Assembly (NCBI GenBank): GCA_945872825.1
Contig: CAMCBD010000005.1
Coordinates: 1-62,258, forward strand
DNA length: 62,258 bases
From: Nitrosomonas ureae
Lineage (GTDB): Bacteria > Pseudomonadota > Gammaproteobacteria > Burkholderiales > Nitrosomonadaceae
Direction of reading: 5' to 3'
The position numbers and the translations under genes are program-made. The notes under the pieces are model-generated. The model was not told the DNA's origin. It saw only the letters and a program-made list of their open reading frames with translations, and did no database searches. Below are positions 8,447-18,833 of the stretch, in pieces (the first letter of the stretch is position 1; the number at the start of each line of letters is the position of its first letter).

Positions 8447-9949
8447 TTAATGGTCGTGACTTGCGCCTGCTTTACCCAGTTCAGCCTTGATGGCAAAACT
8501 GTTACCGCTCGCGTATTGCTCTCCGGAAGTCAGCCCCTTCAGCACCTCAACCATTTCGCCATCATTACGCCCCAGTTCCAAAGGACGAATCTCGAAATAT
8601 CGATCATAACGGCCAAATACCACTGACCAATCGCGCAGCGTTTGAATGGCAGCGACTGAAACAGCCACGGGAACCTGGATCTCTTCCGCCACCAATTCGG
8701 CATTCACAAACATACCGGGGCGCCATTTGCCCGCTTGATTATCCAATTCGACTCGGGCTGTTGCGGTGCGCGTTTGCCCGCCGATTAATGTCGAAATATA
8801 AGTAACGGTTCCTTCACTCTCCACATCGTAAGCAGTCGCTTTCACAGCTACTTTTTGACCCTCCCTAACCACATTCAGATCTTTTGGGTAAACCGTAATC
8901 GCCGTCCACACGGTGGATACGTCCGCGATGGTATAAATTTCCCGGTCTTCTTTGACTGCTTCACCCAATGCGATGGCTTTGGCAATAATGATCCCGGAAA
9001 TCGGGGAACGTATTTCATAACGCGAAATAGTTGTCTTTGAATGATTGGATTCAGGTTGCACACCCAGCGCAATCAACTTCGTAGCAGCCAGCTCCAGTGC
9101 GATCTCCGCTTCATTCCACAACTCTTGCGCCAATAGAAACTCCTGCTTAGCACTAATCTTTTCTTCCCATAATTGTTTCTCGCGCTCGTAGGTAGCCCTT
9201 GTCAATCCCAGCCGCTTCTTGGCAACATAATACTGGCTGCGTAAATCCGCCAGCATCGGACTTTCGAGAACCGCCAGCACCTCGCCCTTTTTCACGTGCT
9301 GACCATGATGGCCTTGAACAGAAGTCACCATGCCAGCAATCCGCGGTACTACTCGCACTATGGTATGTTCGTTGAATGTCACTTCCCCTGGCAGTTTGAG
9401 TTTTGGCTTGATGATGGCTGGCCCTGCTGTCAAAAGCACAACGCCCATGCTTTTTAGCATCTCATCCGGAATCTCCACCCGCCCCTCAATCTGACTGTAA
9501 CTCCAACGCATTACTTTGCCATTGCGTTCCGCTGCAATGGCAATATCAAATGAATGCGGCTCTTCCACTACCTGGTCTCCCAGCAGATAATCCGCTTCGG
9601 GAGTAAATTTGAACAATTGTGCGGGTGCTCCCAGCCGGGATAATGTAATTGCGACATTGGCAGCAGTTGGCGGCAATAACTTACCCTTTTCATACAAATA
9701 AATCCGGAACTGTGGCGGCACGCCTTTCTCAAAAATAGTCAGCTCCACGCTAAAATCACTATCGGTGAATAACTTACCGCCTCTTGGTCCAACACCCGGT
9801 TGATTTTCAGCTAATTTTTCATTGGTATTGGCGCTCATCACCGCATCTGCTGGCACCGTAGAAGGCTTATCCAGCGTTAGAATCAACCCACCCACAACAA
9901 TCCCTATGGCAATCACAATCAGGATTGGCATCCATCGCGCTTTGTTCAT
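8447..9949 (-). CDS. czcB: Efflux periplasmic adaptor subunit (CzcB family)
   Basis: 500 residues. An N-terminal membrane anchor (about 8-27, IVIAIGIVVGGLILTL) is followed by the CzcB-type extra domain starting GPRGGKLFTDSDFSVEL, then the barrel-sandwich hybrid and alpha-hairpin (about 185-310: VTSVQGHHGQHVKKGEVLA, then a long coiled segment with AKKRLGLTRATYEREKQLWEE) and beta-barrel domains. It ends in a His-containing tail (ASHDH). It bridges CzcA and CzcC in the periplasm. The gap to czcC is 28 bp, and the three genes are plainly co-transcribed. Length and domain order fit the heavy-metal subclass of membrane fusion proteins. Confidence 0.92.
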   Translation of the reverse strand: MNKARWMPILIVIAIGIVVGGLILTLDKPSTVPADAVMSANTNEKLAENQPGVGPRGGKLFTDSDFSVELTIFEKGVPPQFRIYLYEKGKLLPPTAANVAITLSRLGAPAQLFKFTPEADYLLGDQVVEEPHSFDIAIAAERNGKVMRWSYSQIEGRVEIPDEMLKSMGVVLLTAGPAIIKPKLKLPGEVTFNEHTIVRVVPRIAGMVTSVQGHHGQHVKKGEVLAVLESPMLADLRSQYYVAKKRLGLTRATYEREKQLWEEKISAKQEFLLAQELWNEAEIALELAATKLIALGVQPESNHSKTTISRYEIRSPISGIIIAKAIALGEAVKEDREIYTIADVSTVWTAITVYPKDLNVVREGQKVAVKATAYDVESEGTVTYISTLIGGQTRTATARVELDNQAGKWRPGMFVNAELVAEEIQVPVAVSVAAIQTLRDWSVVFGRYDRYFEIRPLELGRNDGEMVEVLKGLTSGEQYASGNSFAIKAELGKAGASHDH

Positions 9950-9977
9950 AATTTAATCCTTAACCTTTCCCCCGCCG

Positions 9978-11414
9978 CTACGGTTGGCGTATGTTAATTT
10001 CATGATTCGGCTTAACACTATCGATAGGTCCTGCAATCAGGCGCTCGATGTCATTCACCAGACGCTGATAGTTTGCCAGTGCACGTACATAGAGCACTTG
10101 ATTTTGAAATAAAACACGTTGCGCATCCAGCAACTCCAGCAAACCAAATTTCCCCAACTCATAGCCCCTGCGCATTACATGAAAAGCACTCTTAGCGCCG
10201 GGCAATATCTCGTCACGCAAGATGTTAATTTCATTCCATGCTGCTGACATCGCTTCATAAGATTGCGTGAGCTCAGTTTTCAATCGCAACTCCATCGCGG
10301 ATTGCTCATCGACGGCTTTGTCCACGCGCTGATAAGCATCTTTGATATTTCCTTGATTACGATCGAATAATGGTAATGGCACCATCACGCTAGCCACAGC
10401 CGTGTTGCCACCCAGTAGTGCATGATGCACAACGCCTGCGTTAATGGTGAGGTTAGGGATGCGGCGGGTTTGCTCCACTTCCAGCAGCGCTTTACGTTGT
10501 TCAATATTCTTCATCGCACGTAGTGCCATTGGGTTATTTAATACACGCTCTTCTAGCATTTGGAAACTAGGAGGGGGAATTAATATTTCAAGATTCCCTA
10601 AAGCTCTATTGAATTTCGGAGAGGAGTTGTCCCATAGCAGTGCCAGTCGCTTGCGTGCTGATATTAAATCCCGTTGCGCTTGTTCATATTCAATACGCGT
10701 AGTCGATAGCCCCACCTTGACTCTGGTTTCTTCGATAGGTGCCACTTTCCCGCCTTGCACACGTTCGGTCACGCTATTAACCACGTTTTGTGCAACTTGC
10801 CGGGTTTCTTCAGCAAGCCTGAGCCGCTCTTGCGCAGCGAGCACTTCCGTATACACATTGGCCACTCTGGCAATAATTTCTACACGCCGGATTTCATAAT
10901 CCTTGGCGGCCAGATCTTCACCCAGTAGCGCAGCATTAACCCGAGCAGCACGCTTGCCACCCAGCTCAATTAATTGTCCGATCCGGATGGTCGTGAGCTG
11001 CTGAACTACTTCCTGTGCTACCGCATGAGCTGAATTGATATCGCCACTCAGCTTTTGTATGTTTCCGATATTCTCAACATTTACTGACAGCTCCGGATTT
11101 CTCAGCAAACCAGCCTGCAGTGTTACCCCTTCCAATGCACGCATTTCCTTGGAAAAGGCTGCCAATTCCGGATTTTGAAGCAGTGCAAGACTAATTGCGT
11201 CACGTAAAGTAAGATCATTTTTATCATCACTATTTACCGAATCAGCCAGATGACCATTTTTCCCGCTAAATAGTTTGTTAAAAGAATCAGCTCTGGTGTT
11301 CTTTATCTGAGCTGAGAAACCCAGTAATAGAATAGAACCCAGCAGCATGACCCTTAACTTTGGTGCTCCCAAATAGCGTAACGCCATCAACAGGTCGCTC
11401 AATTTCATAGACAT
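9978..11414 (-). CDS. czcC: Outer-membrane efflux protein (CzcC family)
   Basis: 478 residues with a hydrophobic export signal at about 22-40 and two OEP repeats (TolC-like coiled coils): LRDAISLALLQNPELAAFSKEMRALEG at about 70-97 begins the first, and NNPMALRAMKNIEQRKALLEVEQ the second. The C-terminal LLDAQRVLFQNQVLYVRALANYQRLVNDIERL is typical of CzcC. It forms the outer-membrane duct for the RND pump. First of the three structural genes; a small czcI-like gene precedes it by 110 bp. An alternative start a few codons in is possible because the signal peptide begins late. Confidence 0.9.
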   Translation of the reverse strand: MSMKLSDLLMALRYLGAPKLRVMLLGSILLLGFSAQIKNTRADSFNKLFSGKNGHLADSVNSDDKNDLTLRDAISLALLQNPELAAFSKEMRALEGVTLQAGLLRNPELSVNVENIGNIQKLSGDINSAHAVAQEVVQQLTTIRIGQLIELGGKRAARVNAALLGEDLAAKDYEIRRVEIIARVANVYTEVLAAQERLRLAEETRQVAQNVVNSVTERVQGGKVAPIEETRVKVGLSTTRIEYEQAQRDLISARKRLALLWDNSSPKFNRALGNLEILIPPPSFQMLEERVLNNPMALRAMKNIEQRKALLEVEQTRRIPNLTINAGVVHHALLGGNTAVASVMVPLPLFDRNQGNIKDAYQRVDKAVDEQSAMELRLKTELTQSYEAMSAAWNEINILRDEILPGAKSAFHVMRRGYELGKFGLLELLDAQRVLFQNQVLYVRALANYQRLVNDIERLIAGPIDSVKPNHEINIRQP

Positions 11415-11524
11415 CCTCCGTATTGCTTAAGCCTACCAAAACAAGTCATTCGCCTAGCTTGAATGCCCTGTTTTTGCGATTAATGGATCGAAGAAATGAT
11501 CCAAAAACAACACAATTTAATAAT

Positions 11525-11932
11525 TTAGCTTAGAGAGATGTTGCGAGGGGGACGAAGCGGGAGATCGGGAATTGTTTCAGGAATAATGGCGGAAATGAAG
11601 ACAGTTAATGCTTCTGTGACGATCTGATCTGGTATCAGAGGAAAAGAATTAAAGAAAAAAGGTTGATACTGCCCCGCCGAATGCAGACATAAATGCGTTG
11701 CCGCATCAAGATCCACACCATCTCTGGCAACATTATTCCGATGCAATTCCAGATGTGTCGCGGGATCAGAAGACAGCGCCTGGCGGATATGATCCAGCTC
11801 GTGCGCAAACACTTCCCCTCTGAATGATAAACTCAGTCCATTCGTCAATATACTGACAATCAGCATAAGGATCACAGGATAGGTAGGACATTTCCGCATA
11901 GGAGCTTGATTTATAATAAGTGAAAGTTTCAC
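11525..11932 (-). CDS. Small exported protein preceding czc operon (CzcI-like position)
   Basis: Up to 135 residues from a GTG at 11932; starting at the ATG at 11899 (124 residues) gives a cleaner signal peptide (RKCPTYPVILMLIVSILTNG). The mature part contains HELDHIRQAL, HLELHRN and THLCLHSAGQ, so it is His/Glu/Cys-rich, and ends in a Pro/Arg tail. Small periplasmic proteins of this sort (CzcI and similar) are common at the head of czc operons and are thought to sense or buffer metal. The sequence match to CzcI itself is not something I can show. Same strand as czcC with 110 bp between, so probably in the same regulon. Confidence 0.65.
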   Translation of the reverse strand: MKLSLIINQAPMRKCPTYPVILMLIVSILTNGLSLSFRGEVFAHELDHIRQALSSDPATHLELHRNNVARDGVDLDAATHLCLHSAGQYQPFFFNSFPLIPDQIVTEALTVFISAIIPETIPDLPLRPPRNISLS

Positions 11933-12000
11933 TCAATGTATAATGATTTCACATTATTAACATATTTGCAATTCAAAAGCTTCTGCAACAAGTCCTATCT

Positions 12001-12621
12001 TCAAATGACTTCCATTCCTTCCTGAGCTAGCATGTCGACCAAAGCAATCAGCGGCAACCCAATCAGTCCGTTCGGATCATCTCCAGTCATCTGCTCAATC
12101 AGTGCGATGCCAAGCCCTTCAGATTTTGCACTACCCGCACAATGGTAAGGTTGTTCTTTAAGCAGATAATTTTCAATTTGCTGATCACTGAATTGCCGGA
12201 ATTTCACATGATAAGGAATAACGCGCATTTGCAGCCGATCTGTAAAACTGTTCAAGAGACATAAAGCCGTATAAAACACAACTTCCTTACCACGGATTCG
12301 TCTGAGTTGTTCGGTTGCATTGGTATGATTCAATGGCTTCCCAAGGTGGAAATCTCCCAATGCCGCCACTTGATCAGAGCCTATAATGAGGGCTTGCGGG
12401 TAAATTTTAGCAACTGCACGTGCTTTTGCTTCCGCCAATCGTGCAGCAGTTTCTTCGGGCGATTCATTGGATAACGGTGTTTCATTGATCTGAGGGCTGG
12501 TTGTTTCAAATGGAATTTGTAGACGTTGAAGCAATTCCTTGCGATAAATCGAGCTTGATCCCAATATTACTTTCGGGGTAATGTTTTGTGTTTTCAAAAT
12601 TCCCTTCTGATTTTTTGACAC
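12001..12621 (-). CDS. yceF: Maf-family nucleotide pyrophosphatase (YceF type)
   Basis: 206 residues. Maf proteins hydrolyse non-canonical NTPs; the YceF subgroup acts on 7-methyl-GTP. Motifs in order: [13 protein letters not shown] (SSSxxR, about 20), [21 protein letters not shown] (catalytic Asp region), GKPLNHTNA and [11 protein letters not shown], the last being the form typical of YceF as opposed to YhdE. The ending [13 protein letters not shown] matches the conserved NDPN-LPL segment. It is divergent from the yceD-rpmF-fab operon, an order conserved in many proteobacteria. The upstream region is only about 20 bp before the yceD start, so the two promoters overlap. Confidence 0.9.
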   Translation of the reverse strand: MSKNQKGILKTQNITPKVILGSSSIYRKELLQRLQIPFETTSPQINETPLSNESPEETAARLAEAKARAVAKIYPQALIIGSDQVAALGDFHLGKPLNHTNATEQLRRIRGKEVVFYTALCLLNSFTDRLQMRVIPYHVKFRQFSDQQIENYLLKEQPYHCAGSAKSEGLGIALIEQMTGDDPNGLIGLPLIALVDMLAQEGMEVI

Positions 12622-12641
12622 TTAAGAGTAAAAAATATAAC

Positions 12642-13175
12642 ATGCGCGCCTTATGCCTTATGTCTGTAAGCTTTGTGATAGACCCCTTAGATTTTGTACA
12701 GAATGCGGGCATACATCATGGTAAAATCCCGGTGGATGCGCTTGTGCGTTTGCATGATTTTCTGTTTGACAAAGAAGGGAAGCTAATCTACCAAATCAGT
12801 GGCCGGTTTGACAAGCATAAAAAACCCGGCCTGCATTTGGAGATTAAAGGTAAAATACATCTTAGCTGCCAGCGTTGTCTAGGAAAATTAGCGCATACAG
12901 TTGATTTGCAGACATTCTTGGTACTGGCAAAGACTGAAGCGGAACTGGATCAAGCTGACGAAGACGATACCGCCGATGCGATTTTAGCAACACCTGATAT
13001 GGATGTAATCAGTTTAATTGAGGATGAGATCATTCTCAGTTTATCGATTTCATCATGTCACACAGGTGATGAATGCAGCGTGCAGGAATTAGAAGCAATC
13101 AAAGATAGCTTGACCAGCAAAACACAATCAGCACATCCTTTTGCAGCATTATTGGCATTAAAAAAGACAAATTGA
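12642..13175 (+). CDS. yceD: YceD/DUF177 family protein
   Basis: 177 residues from ATG 12642 (an in-frame ATG at 12588 would overlap maf; ATG 12660 is also possible). YceD proteins are linked to large-ribosomal-subunit RNA metabolism and almost always precede rpmF. Seen here: FDKHKKPGLHLEIKGKIHL, then SCQRCLGKLAHTVD, the conserved C-x-R-C core, followed by the acidic ADEDDTADAIL region and an EDEIILSLSISSCHTG segment. The end is 18 bp before rpmF, so these are co-transcribed. Confidence 0.88.
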   Translation: MRALCLMSVSFVIDPLDFVQNAGIHHGKIPVDALVRLHDFLFDKEGKLIYQISGRFDKHKKPGLHLEIKGKIHLSCQRCLGKLAHTVDLQTFLVLAKTEAELDQADEDDTADAILATPDMDVISLIEDEIILSLSISSCHTGDECSVQELEAIKDSLTSKTQSAHPFAALLALKKTN

Positions 13176-13193
13176 GTTCAAGGAGTTATTCAC

Positions 13194-13373
13194 ATGGCAG
13201 TCCAACAAAATAAAAAATCCCCATCGAAACGCGGCATGCACCGTTCGCATGATTTTCTGACTAATCCGCCATTAGCTGTCGAATCGAGTACTGGAGAGAT
13301 TCATTTACGTCACCATATTAGTCCTAATGGATATTATCGTGGCAAGAAAGTTGTTAAAACCAAAAACGATTAA
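13194..13373 (+). CDS. rpmF: 50S ribosomal protein L32
   Basis: 59 residues, the normal size for L32. It starts [20 protein letters not shown] and ends with [13 protein letters not shown]. The basic [16 protein letters not shown] start and [20 protein letters not shown] are diagnostic. AAGGAG precedes ATG 13194 by 8 bases. It sits between yceD and plsX, the conserved location that couples ribosome synthesis with lipid synthesis. It is too short to stand out by length alone, but recognition is secure. Confidence 0.96.
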   Translation: MAVQQNKKSPSKRGMHRSHDFLTNPPLAVESSTGEIHLRHHISPNGYYRGKKVVKTKND

Positions 13374-13438
13374 ACATCATATCTATTGCTACAAGCCGTA
13401 TAAATATATAGTTTCTCCCAGCCACAAGAGCACTGAAA

Positions 13439-14479
13439 TTGGATATTACTGTAGCAATAGACTGTATGGGTGGTGATCATGGCCCCCATGTAACAGTCCC
13501 ATCAGCGGTTGAATATTTGCGCAGCGATCCTGAAGCCAATATTATTCTAGTCGGCATTCCTGATGCCATTGCAGCAGAGTTGCGCGCCGCAAATTCTGAA
13601 TTTGGTCCGAGAATTCGATTACATCCAGCGAGTGAAGTTGTCAGCATGGATGAATCCCCTGCTGTCGCCCTGCGAAGCAAGAAAGACTCTTCAATGCGCG
13701 TTTCCATTAATCTCGTTAAAACGGGTGAAGCACAAGCTTGTGTCAGTGCTGGGAATACTGGCGCATTGCTAGCAACTTCCCGGTTTGTATTAAAAACAAT
13801 CCCAGGTGTTGACCGCCCAGCACTTGCTGTCATATTACCCACTATCACCGGTCACACGTATGTATTGGATTTAGGTGCCAACGTCGACTGCACAGCGGAG
13901 CACTTGTTTCAGTTTGGTCTCATGGGCGCTTCACTGGTATCCTCTGTGGAAAATAAAGCATCCCCAAGCGTTGGTTTGCTCAATATTGGTGAAGAGGAAA
14001 TCAAGGGCAATGAAATAGTTAAACAAGCGGCTGAGCTGCTGCGCAATAGCGGGCTTAATTTTTATGGTAATGTTGAAGGCAATGACATTTACAAAGGAAC
14101 CACGGATGTCGTGGTTTGTGATGGATTTGTTGGCAATATCACCCTGAAAACTTCGGAAGGTCTGGCACAAATGCTAGCAACTTACCTGCGCGAAGAGTTC
14201 AGGCGCAATTTACTCACCAAACTGGCTGGTGTCATTGCAATGCCGGTTATCAACTCCTTTAAACGCCGCGTCGACCATCGCCGCTACAATGGGGCCAGTT
14301 TTCTGGGTTTGCGCGGCATTGTGATTAAAAGCCATGGTTCTGCCGATAAATATGCGTTTGGTTTTGCCATAAAACGCGCCGCTGAAGAAGTACGTGGCGG
14401 GATGTTGCGGCATATTAGTGAGCGGGTAGCGGAGTTTTCCCGGCATTCTCAGATCTCTTCAAAAGAAATTATAAAATAA
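13439..14479 (+). CDS. plsX: Phosphate acyltransferase PlsX
   Basis: 346 residues. It converts acyl-ACP and phosphate into acyl-phosphate for phospholipid synthesis. Recognised by [15 protein letters not shown] at the start, [12 protein letters not shown] at about 100 and [15 protein letters not shown] at about 225. The start codon is TTG 13439 (AAGAG about 9 bases upstream); no ATG exists near the conserved N-terminus. It follows rpmF by 65 bp. The stop codon overlaps the fabH start by one base (TAATG), so translation is coupled. Confidence 0.95.
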   Translation: MDITVAIDCMGGDHGPHVTVPSAVEYLRSDPEANIILVGIPDAIAAELRAANSEFGPRIRLHPASEVVSMDESPAVALRSKKDSSMRVSINLVKTGEAQACVSAGNTGALLATSRFVLKTIPGVDRPALAVILPTITGHTYVLDLGANVDCTAEHLFQFGLMGASLVSSVENKASPSVGLLNIGEEEIKGNEIVKQAAELLRNSGLNFYGNVEGNDIYKGTTDVVVCDGFVGNITLKTSEGLAQMLATYLREEFRRNLLTKLAGVIAMPVINSFKRRVDHRRYNGASFLGLRGIVIKSHGSADKYAFGFAIKRAAEEVRGGMLRHISERVAEFSRHSQISSKEIIK

Positions 14480-15435
14480 TGTACTCAAGAATCACTGGAA
14501 CAGGTAGTTATTTACCGGAAAAAATTCTCACCAACCTTGATCTGGAACGCATGGTTGAAACCAGTGATGAATGGATACGAACGCGTACAGGCATCACACA
14601 GCGACATATTGCCAGTGAGGATCAGGTAGCCAGCGATTTGGCATTCTACGCATGCCAGAGTGCCATGAAAGCTGCTGGCGTTACCAATAAAGATATCGAT
14701 CTCATCATTGTCGCCACCACGACCCCGGACATGATCTTTCCAAGTACCGCCTGTATTCTGCAACATAAACTAGGTATAGAAAATTGCCCGGCATTTGATA
14801 TACAGGCAGTCTGCAGTGGTTTTGTTTATGCGTTGGCGACCGCCGACATGTTTGTGAGTTCAGGTAAGTGCCGCAATGCTTTAGTAGTTGGTACCGAAAT
14901 CTATTCTAAAATACTTGACTGGAACGATCGTAGCACTTGTGTTTTATTTGGTGATGGCGCCGGTGCAGTAGTGCTTTCGCAAAGCGACCAACCGGGCATT
15001 TTATCTACCCACCTCCACGCCAATGGCAGCTATAGTAATATCTTATCAGCGCCGGGTTGTATCAGCGGTGGAAAAGTACAAGGCACGCCCTACATCAACA
15101 TGGAAGGCAATACCGTTTTTAAATTCGCTGTCAAAGTTCTGGAAGAAGTGGTGCAAGAGGCTGTATCCAAAAATAACTTACAGACTACAGACATTGATTG
15201 GTTGATTCCTCATCAAGCCAATATCCGCATCATTCAATCAACAGCAAAGAAACTGGGATTACCCATGGATAAAGTAGTGGTAGCTGTAGACAAACATGGC
15301 AACACTTCTGCGGCTTCCATACCGCTCGCACTCGACATGGCGGTACGTGACGGACGCATCCAGTCCGATCAACTGATCCTATTGGAGGGTGTTGGCGGTG
15401 GATTCACATGGGGAGCAGTATTACTGCGCTGGTGA
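14479..15435 (+). CDS. fabH: Beta-ketoacyl-ACP synthase III
   Basis: 318 residues. It catalyses the first condensation of fatty-acid synthesis (acetyl-CoA with malonyl-ACP). The Cys-His-Asn triad is visible: C112 in [13 protein letters not shown], His in [11 protein letters not shown] (about 246) and Asn in [13 protein letters not shown] (about 276). The C-terminal [13 protein letters not shown] is classical. It shares one base with the plsX stop and is 3 bp from fabD. Confidence 0.97.
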   Translation: MYSRITGTGSYLPEKILTNLDLERMVETSDEWIRTRTGITQRHIASEDQVASDLAFYACQSAMKAAGVTNKDIDLIIVATTTPDMIFPSTACILQHKLGIENCPAFDIQAVCSGFVYALATADMFVSSGKCRNALVVGTEIYSKILDWNDRSTCVLFGDGAGAVVLSQSDQPGILSTHLHANGSYSNILSAPGCISGGKVQGTPYINMEGNTVFKFAVKVLEEVVQEAVSKNNLQTTDIDWLIPHQANIRIIQSTAKKLGLPMDKVVVAVDKHGNTSAASIPLALDMAVRDGRIQSDQLILLEGVGGGFTWGAVLLRW

Positions 15436-15438
15436 TTT

Positions 15439-16383
15439 ATGAAATTTGCATTTGTATTTCCAGGTCAAGGATCACAATCCGTTGGAATGATGAATGGGTA
15501 TACGGATTTACCCATCGTTCAGGAAACCTTTCAGGAAGCATCCGATATCCTCAAACAGGATTTCTGGTCAATGGTTAACACCGGACCGGCGGATGACCTC
15601 AATCTCACCATCAATACACAACCGCTCATGTTAACTGCAGGAGTGGCTGTATATCGCGCATGGACTAGTTTAGAAGGCGGCAAACCGGCATTCCTGGCCG
15701 GACATAGCCTGGGCGAATACACAGCATTGGTCGCAGCCGAAGCGCTGAGTTTTGCTGATGCATTATCGCTGGTGCACTTCCGTGCGCAAGCTATGCAACA
15801 GGCTGTACCGGAAGGTATGGGTGGCATGGCGGCTATTCTCGGATTAGATGACGAAATCATCGAAGCAATATGTCATGACATCACAACCCAAGGTAAAGGA
15901 GAATCTCTTGAACCGGCCAATTTTAATTCGCCGGGTCAGGTAGTAATTGCCGGGCATAAAAATGCAGTCTTGCAAGGAATTGAAATGGCCAAATCAAAAG
16001 GGGCAAAACGTGCAATCATGTTGCCAATGAGCATCCCTTCGCATTGCTCACTGATGAGACCAGCAGCCGAAAGGATGCAACAGCAACTGGAGCAAGTAAT
16101 GCTACACCCTCCCAAAATCCCAATTCTGCATAACGCCGATGTAAAACCACATTCCGATACCGCAGGTATTAAGAAAATTTTGGTTCAACAACTTATCAGC
16201 CCTGTACGCTGGGCAGATACAATTCGAGCCTTTGCCGCTGCCGGTATAACCCATGTCGTCGAATGCGGGCCGGGCAAGGTATTGGCCGGACTAAACAAAC
16301 GCATCGATCAAAATTTACAGCAGCTGTCACTGGCAAACAGTGAAACAATCAAACAAGCTGTTAATAATTTAAGGATAATATAG
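15439..16383 (+). CDS. fabD: Malonyl-CoA:ACP transacylase
   Basis: 314 residues. It transfers malonyl from CoA to ACP. The N-terminal FAFVFPGQGSQSVGMM, the nucleophile S90 in FLAGHSLGEYTAL, and the catalytic His in MSIPSHCSLM (about 197) are all present, and VECGPGKVLAGLNKRI closes the domain. It lies directly between fabH and fabG in the fab operon. Confidence 0.97.
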   Translation: MKFAFVFPGQGSQSVGMMNGYTDLPIVQETFQEASDILKQDFWSMVNTGPADDLNLTINTQPLMLTAGVAVYRAWTSLEGGKPAFLAGHSLGEYTALVAAEALSFADALSLVHFRAQAMQQAVPEGMGGMAAILGLDDEIIEAICHDITTQGKGESLEPANFNSPGQVVIAGHKNAVLQGIEMAKSKGAKRAIMLPMSIPSHCSLMRPAAERMQQQLEQVMLHPPKIPILHNADVKPHSDTAGIKKILVQQLISPVRWADTIRAFAAAGITHVVECGPGKVLAGLNKRIDQNLQQLSLANSETIKQAVNNLRII

Positions 16384-16437
16384 CGACAATGAACATTTGC
16401 TATGAACGGTCATGGCTCTATTCATGGAGGTATGACT

Positions 16438-17175
16438 TTGGAAAATAAAATAACTTTAGTAACAGGCGCCAGCCGAGGAATTGGACATGCTATCGCGCTT
16501 AAGCTCGGTCAGCTGGGTGCGGTAGTGATTGGTACAGCGACCACTGAAAGCGGCGCAAGCACGATTAATCAATATTTGGAGAAAGCCGGCATCAAAGGCA
16601 TGGGCATCACTCTGAATGTGAATGATACCGAGCAAATTAACAATACGATTCAAATCATTCGCGAAAAATTTGGTGAAGTGGAAATTTTGGTCAATAATGC
16701 AGGGGTCACGCGCGATAACCTGTTAGTGCGCATGAAAGATGAAGAATGGGATGAAATCATTGAAACTGATTTAAAATCAGTATTCCGGTTAAGTCGCGCA
16801 GTCCTCCGTGCTATGATGAAAGCCCGCCACGGCCGCATCATTAATATTTCCTCTGTTGTCGGTGCAATGGGAAATATGGGACAAACAAACTATGCTGCCG
16901 CCAAAGCAGGCATATTTGGTTTTAGTAAATCATTGGCTCGTGAAGTTGGCAGTCGCAATATTACTGTAAACTGTGTTGCCCCTGGTTTTATTGACACGGA
17001 CATGACACGTTCATTGACTGATGAACTTCAACAAAACTTAATTCAGCATGTTCCTTTGGGAAGATTAGGGCGCCCTGAAGAAGTCGCTTCAGCAGTGGCA
17101 TTTTTAGCTTCGTCTGCAGCGGGCTATATTACAGGCACCACACTCCATGTCAACGGCGGGATGTATATGGACTAA
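16438..17175 (+). CDS. fabG: 3-oxoacyl-ACP reductase
   Basis: 245 residues when begun at TTG 16438, which has GGAGG seven bases upstream (16426-16430) and gives the standard FabG length. The ATG at 16432 is too close to that site, and the ATG at 16402 adds a non-conserved 12-residue leader. It is the NADPH-dependent reductase of the elongation cycle. TGASRGIGHAIA (cofactor loop), NNAGVTRDNLL, the ISSVVGAMGNMGQTNYAAAK active site (Ser, Tyr, Lys) and the VNGGMYMD end are all standard short-chain dehydrogenase features. Confidence 0.95.
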   Translation: MENKITLVTGASRGIGHAIALKLGQLGAVVIGTATTESGASTINQYLEKAGIKGMGITLNVNDTEQINNTIQIIREKFGEVEILVNNAGVTRDNLLVRMKDEEWDEIIETDLKSVFRLSRAVLRAMMKARHGRIINISSVVGAMGNMGQTNYAAAKAGIFGFSKSLAREVGSRNITVNCVAPGFIDTDMTRSLTDELQQNLIQHVPLGRLGRPEEVASAVAFLASSAAGYITGTTLHVNGGMYMD

Positions 17176-17294
17176 ATTACAAACTATTGAAGAATCAGAA
17201 CTGCGCAATTACGCAGCTATATGTTTCAGTTTTGCTAGTATCGAAAATTTGCTAGAATGAATATGTTTATCTTACCCGATAAGGAAATACCTAG

Positions 17295-17531
17295 ATGGAA
17301 AATATTGAACAGCGTATTAGAAAGATTGTTGCTGAACAACTTGGTGTGAATGAAGCAGAAGTCAAGAATGAATCGTCTTTTGTTAATGATCTGGGAGCAG
17401 ACTCACTCGACACTGTCGAACTGGTAATGGCATTAGAGGAAGAATTCGAATGCGAGATTCCAGATGAACAAGCTGAGAAAATAAATACCGTCCAGGAAGC
17501 GATTGACTACGTCACTGCTAATACAAATTAG
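17295..17531 (+). CDS. acpP: Acyl carrier protein
   Basis: 78 residues, strongly acidic. The phosphopantetheine attachment serine is S37 in [20 protein letters not shown], followed by the [12 protein letters not shown] helix. Standard length. It is preceded by a 119-bp gap after fabG, larger than the other gaps in the operon, which would allow an extra promoter as in other bacteria where acpP is highly expressed. AAGGAA lies about 9 bases before the ATG. Confidence 0.97.
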   Translation: MENIEQRIRKIVAEQLGVNEAEVKNESSFVNDLGADSLDTVELVMALEEEFECEIPDEQAEKINTVQEAIDYVTANTN

Positions 17532-17568
17532 TATTTGGTTTTTTTAAGTACATGTAAGCGGAGTTATT

Positions 17569-18810
17569 TTGTCCAAACGTAAGGTAGTAGTTACCGGATT
17601 GGGTATTGTGTCGCCTGTTGGAAACACGGTATCAAGCGCATGGGAAAATATCATCTCAGGAAAATCCGGTATCACTCGGATAACCCGTTTTGATACATCC
17701 AATTTCACCTCACAAATTGCTGGTGAAGTGAAAAATTTTGATATTCAACAATACTTACCTGCCAAAGAAGCACGTCGCATGGATACCTTTATCCATTATG
17801 GTATGGCTGCAGCAATTCAAGCTGTTAAAGATGCTGGCATAGATGATGTTGGGCAGCTTGATCCGGAACAAATCGGCGTCAATATCGGCTCAGGCATCGG
17901 CGGCTTGCCTATGATTGAGAATACAGATGCTGCTTACCATGCAGGCGGGCCACGTAAAATATCGCCATTCTTTATTCCCAGCACGATCATCAACATGATC
18001 GCAGGTAACTTATCCATCATGTTTGGTTATAAAGGTCCCAACATAGCAATTGTGACCGCTTGTACCACGGCCACACACAGTATTGGCAATTCGGCCCGCA
18101 TGATTGAATATGGTGATGCCGATGTTATGGTTTGCGGTGGTGCCGAATCCTGTGTAACACCGCTTGCCATCGGCGGGTTTGCTGCTGCAAGAGCTTTATC
18201 GGCACATAATTCTGATCCGGAATCTGCGAGCCGTCCATGGGATATCGATCGTGATGGTTTTGTGCTGGGTGAAGGTGCCGGAGTTTTGGTACTGGAAGAA
18301 TTAGAGCACGCCAAACGCAGGGGAGCAAAAATTTATGCGGAATTAGCTGGCTTTGGCATGAGTGCTGACGCATATCATATGACAGCGCCTAGCGATGATG
18401 GTGAAGGCGCAGCACGCTGCATGTCTAACGCACTTAAAAATGCAGGCATTAATACCACAGAAGTCGATTACGTTAACGCACATGGCACATCCACCCCATT
18501 GGGTGATATCGCTGAAACAATTGCTGTGAAGCGTTGTTTCGGTGACCATGCGAGCAAACTTGCCGTCAACTCGACAAAATCAATGACAGGACATTTACTC
18601 GGTGCTGCTGGTGGCGTGGAAGCAATTTTCTCTGTATTAGCAATACATCATCAAATTGCCCCTCCCACAATCAACCTTGTCAATCAAGACCCGCAATGTG
18701 ATCTGGATTATATTCCTAATACAGCAAGAGCTATGCGCATCAAGGTTGCACTATCGAATTCCTTCGGGTTTGGGGGAACTAACGGAACGCTTGTTTTCCG
18801 TAGCGTATAA
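17569..18810 (+). CDS. fabF: Beta-ketoacyl-ACP synthase II
   Basis: 413 residues. It catalyses chain-elongating condensation. The active-site Cys is C165 in [13 protein letters not shown]; the two histidines are in [12 protein letters not shown] and [12 protein letters not shown]; the C-terminal [14 protein letters not shown] is conserved. The start codon is TTG 17569 with GCGGAG about six bases upstream; the next residues ([17 protein letters not shown]) align with the family start, so no ATG is missing. It follows acpP by 37 bp. Confidence 0.97.
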   Translation: MSKRKVVVTGLGIVSPVGNTVSSAWENIISGKSGITRITRFDTSNFTSQIAGEVKNFDIQQYLPAKEARRMDTFIHYGMAAAIQAVKDAGIDDVGQLDPEQIGVNIGSGIGGLPMIENTDAAYHAGGPRKISPFFIPSTIINMIAGNLSIMFGYKGPNIAIVTACTTATHSIGNSARMIEYGDADVMVCGGAESCVTPLAIGGFAAARALSAHNSDPESASRPWDIDRDGFVLGEGAGVLVLEELEHAKRRGAKIYAELAGFGMSADAYHMTAPSDDGEGAARCMSNALKNAGINTTEVDYVNAHGTSTPLGDIAETIAVKRCFGDHASKLAVNSTKSMTGHLLGAAGGVEAIFSVLAIHHQIAPPTINLVNQDPQCDLDYIPNTARAMRIKVALSNSFGFGGTNGTLVFRSV

Positions 18811-18833
18811 AAAACTTTACCCTTTTGTGGCGC

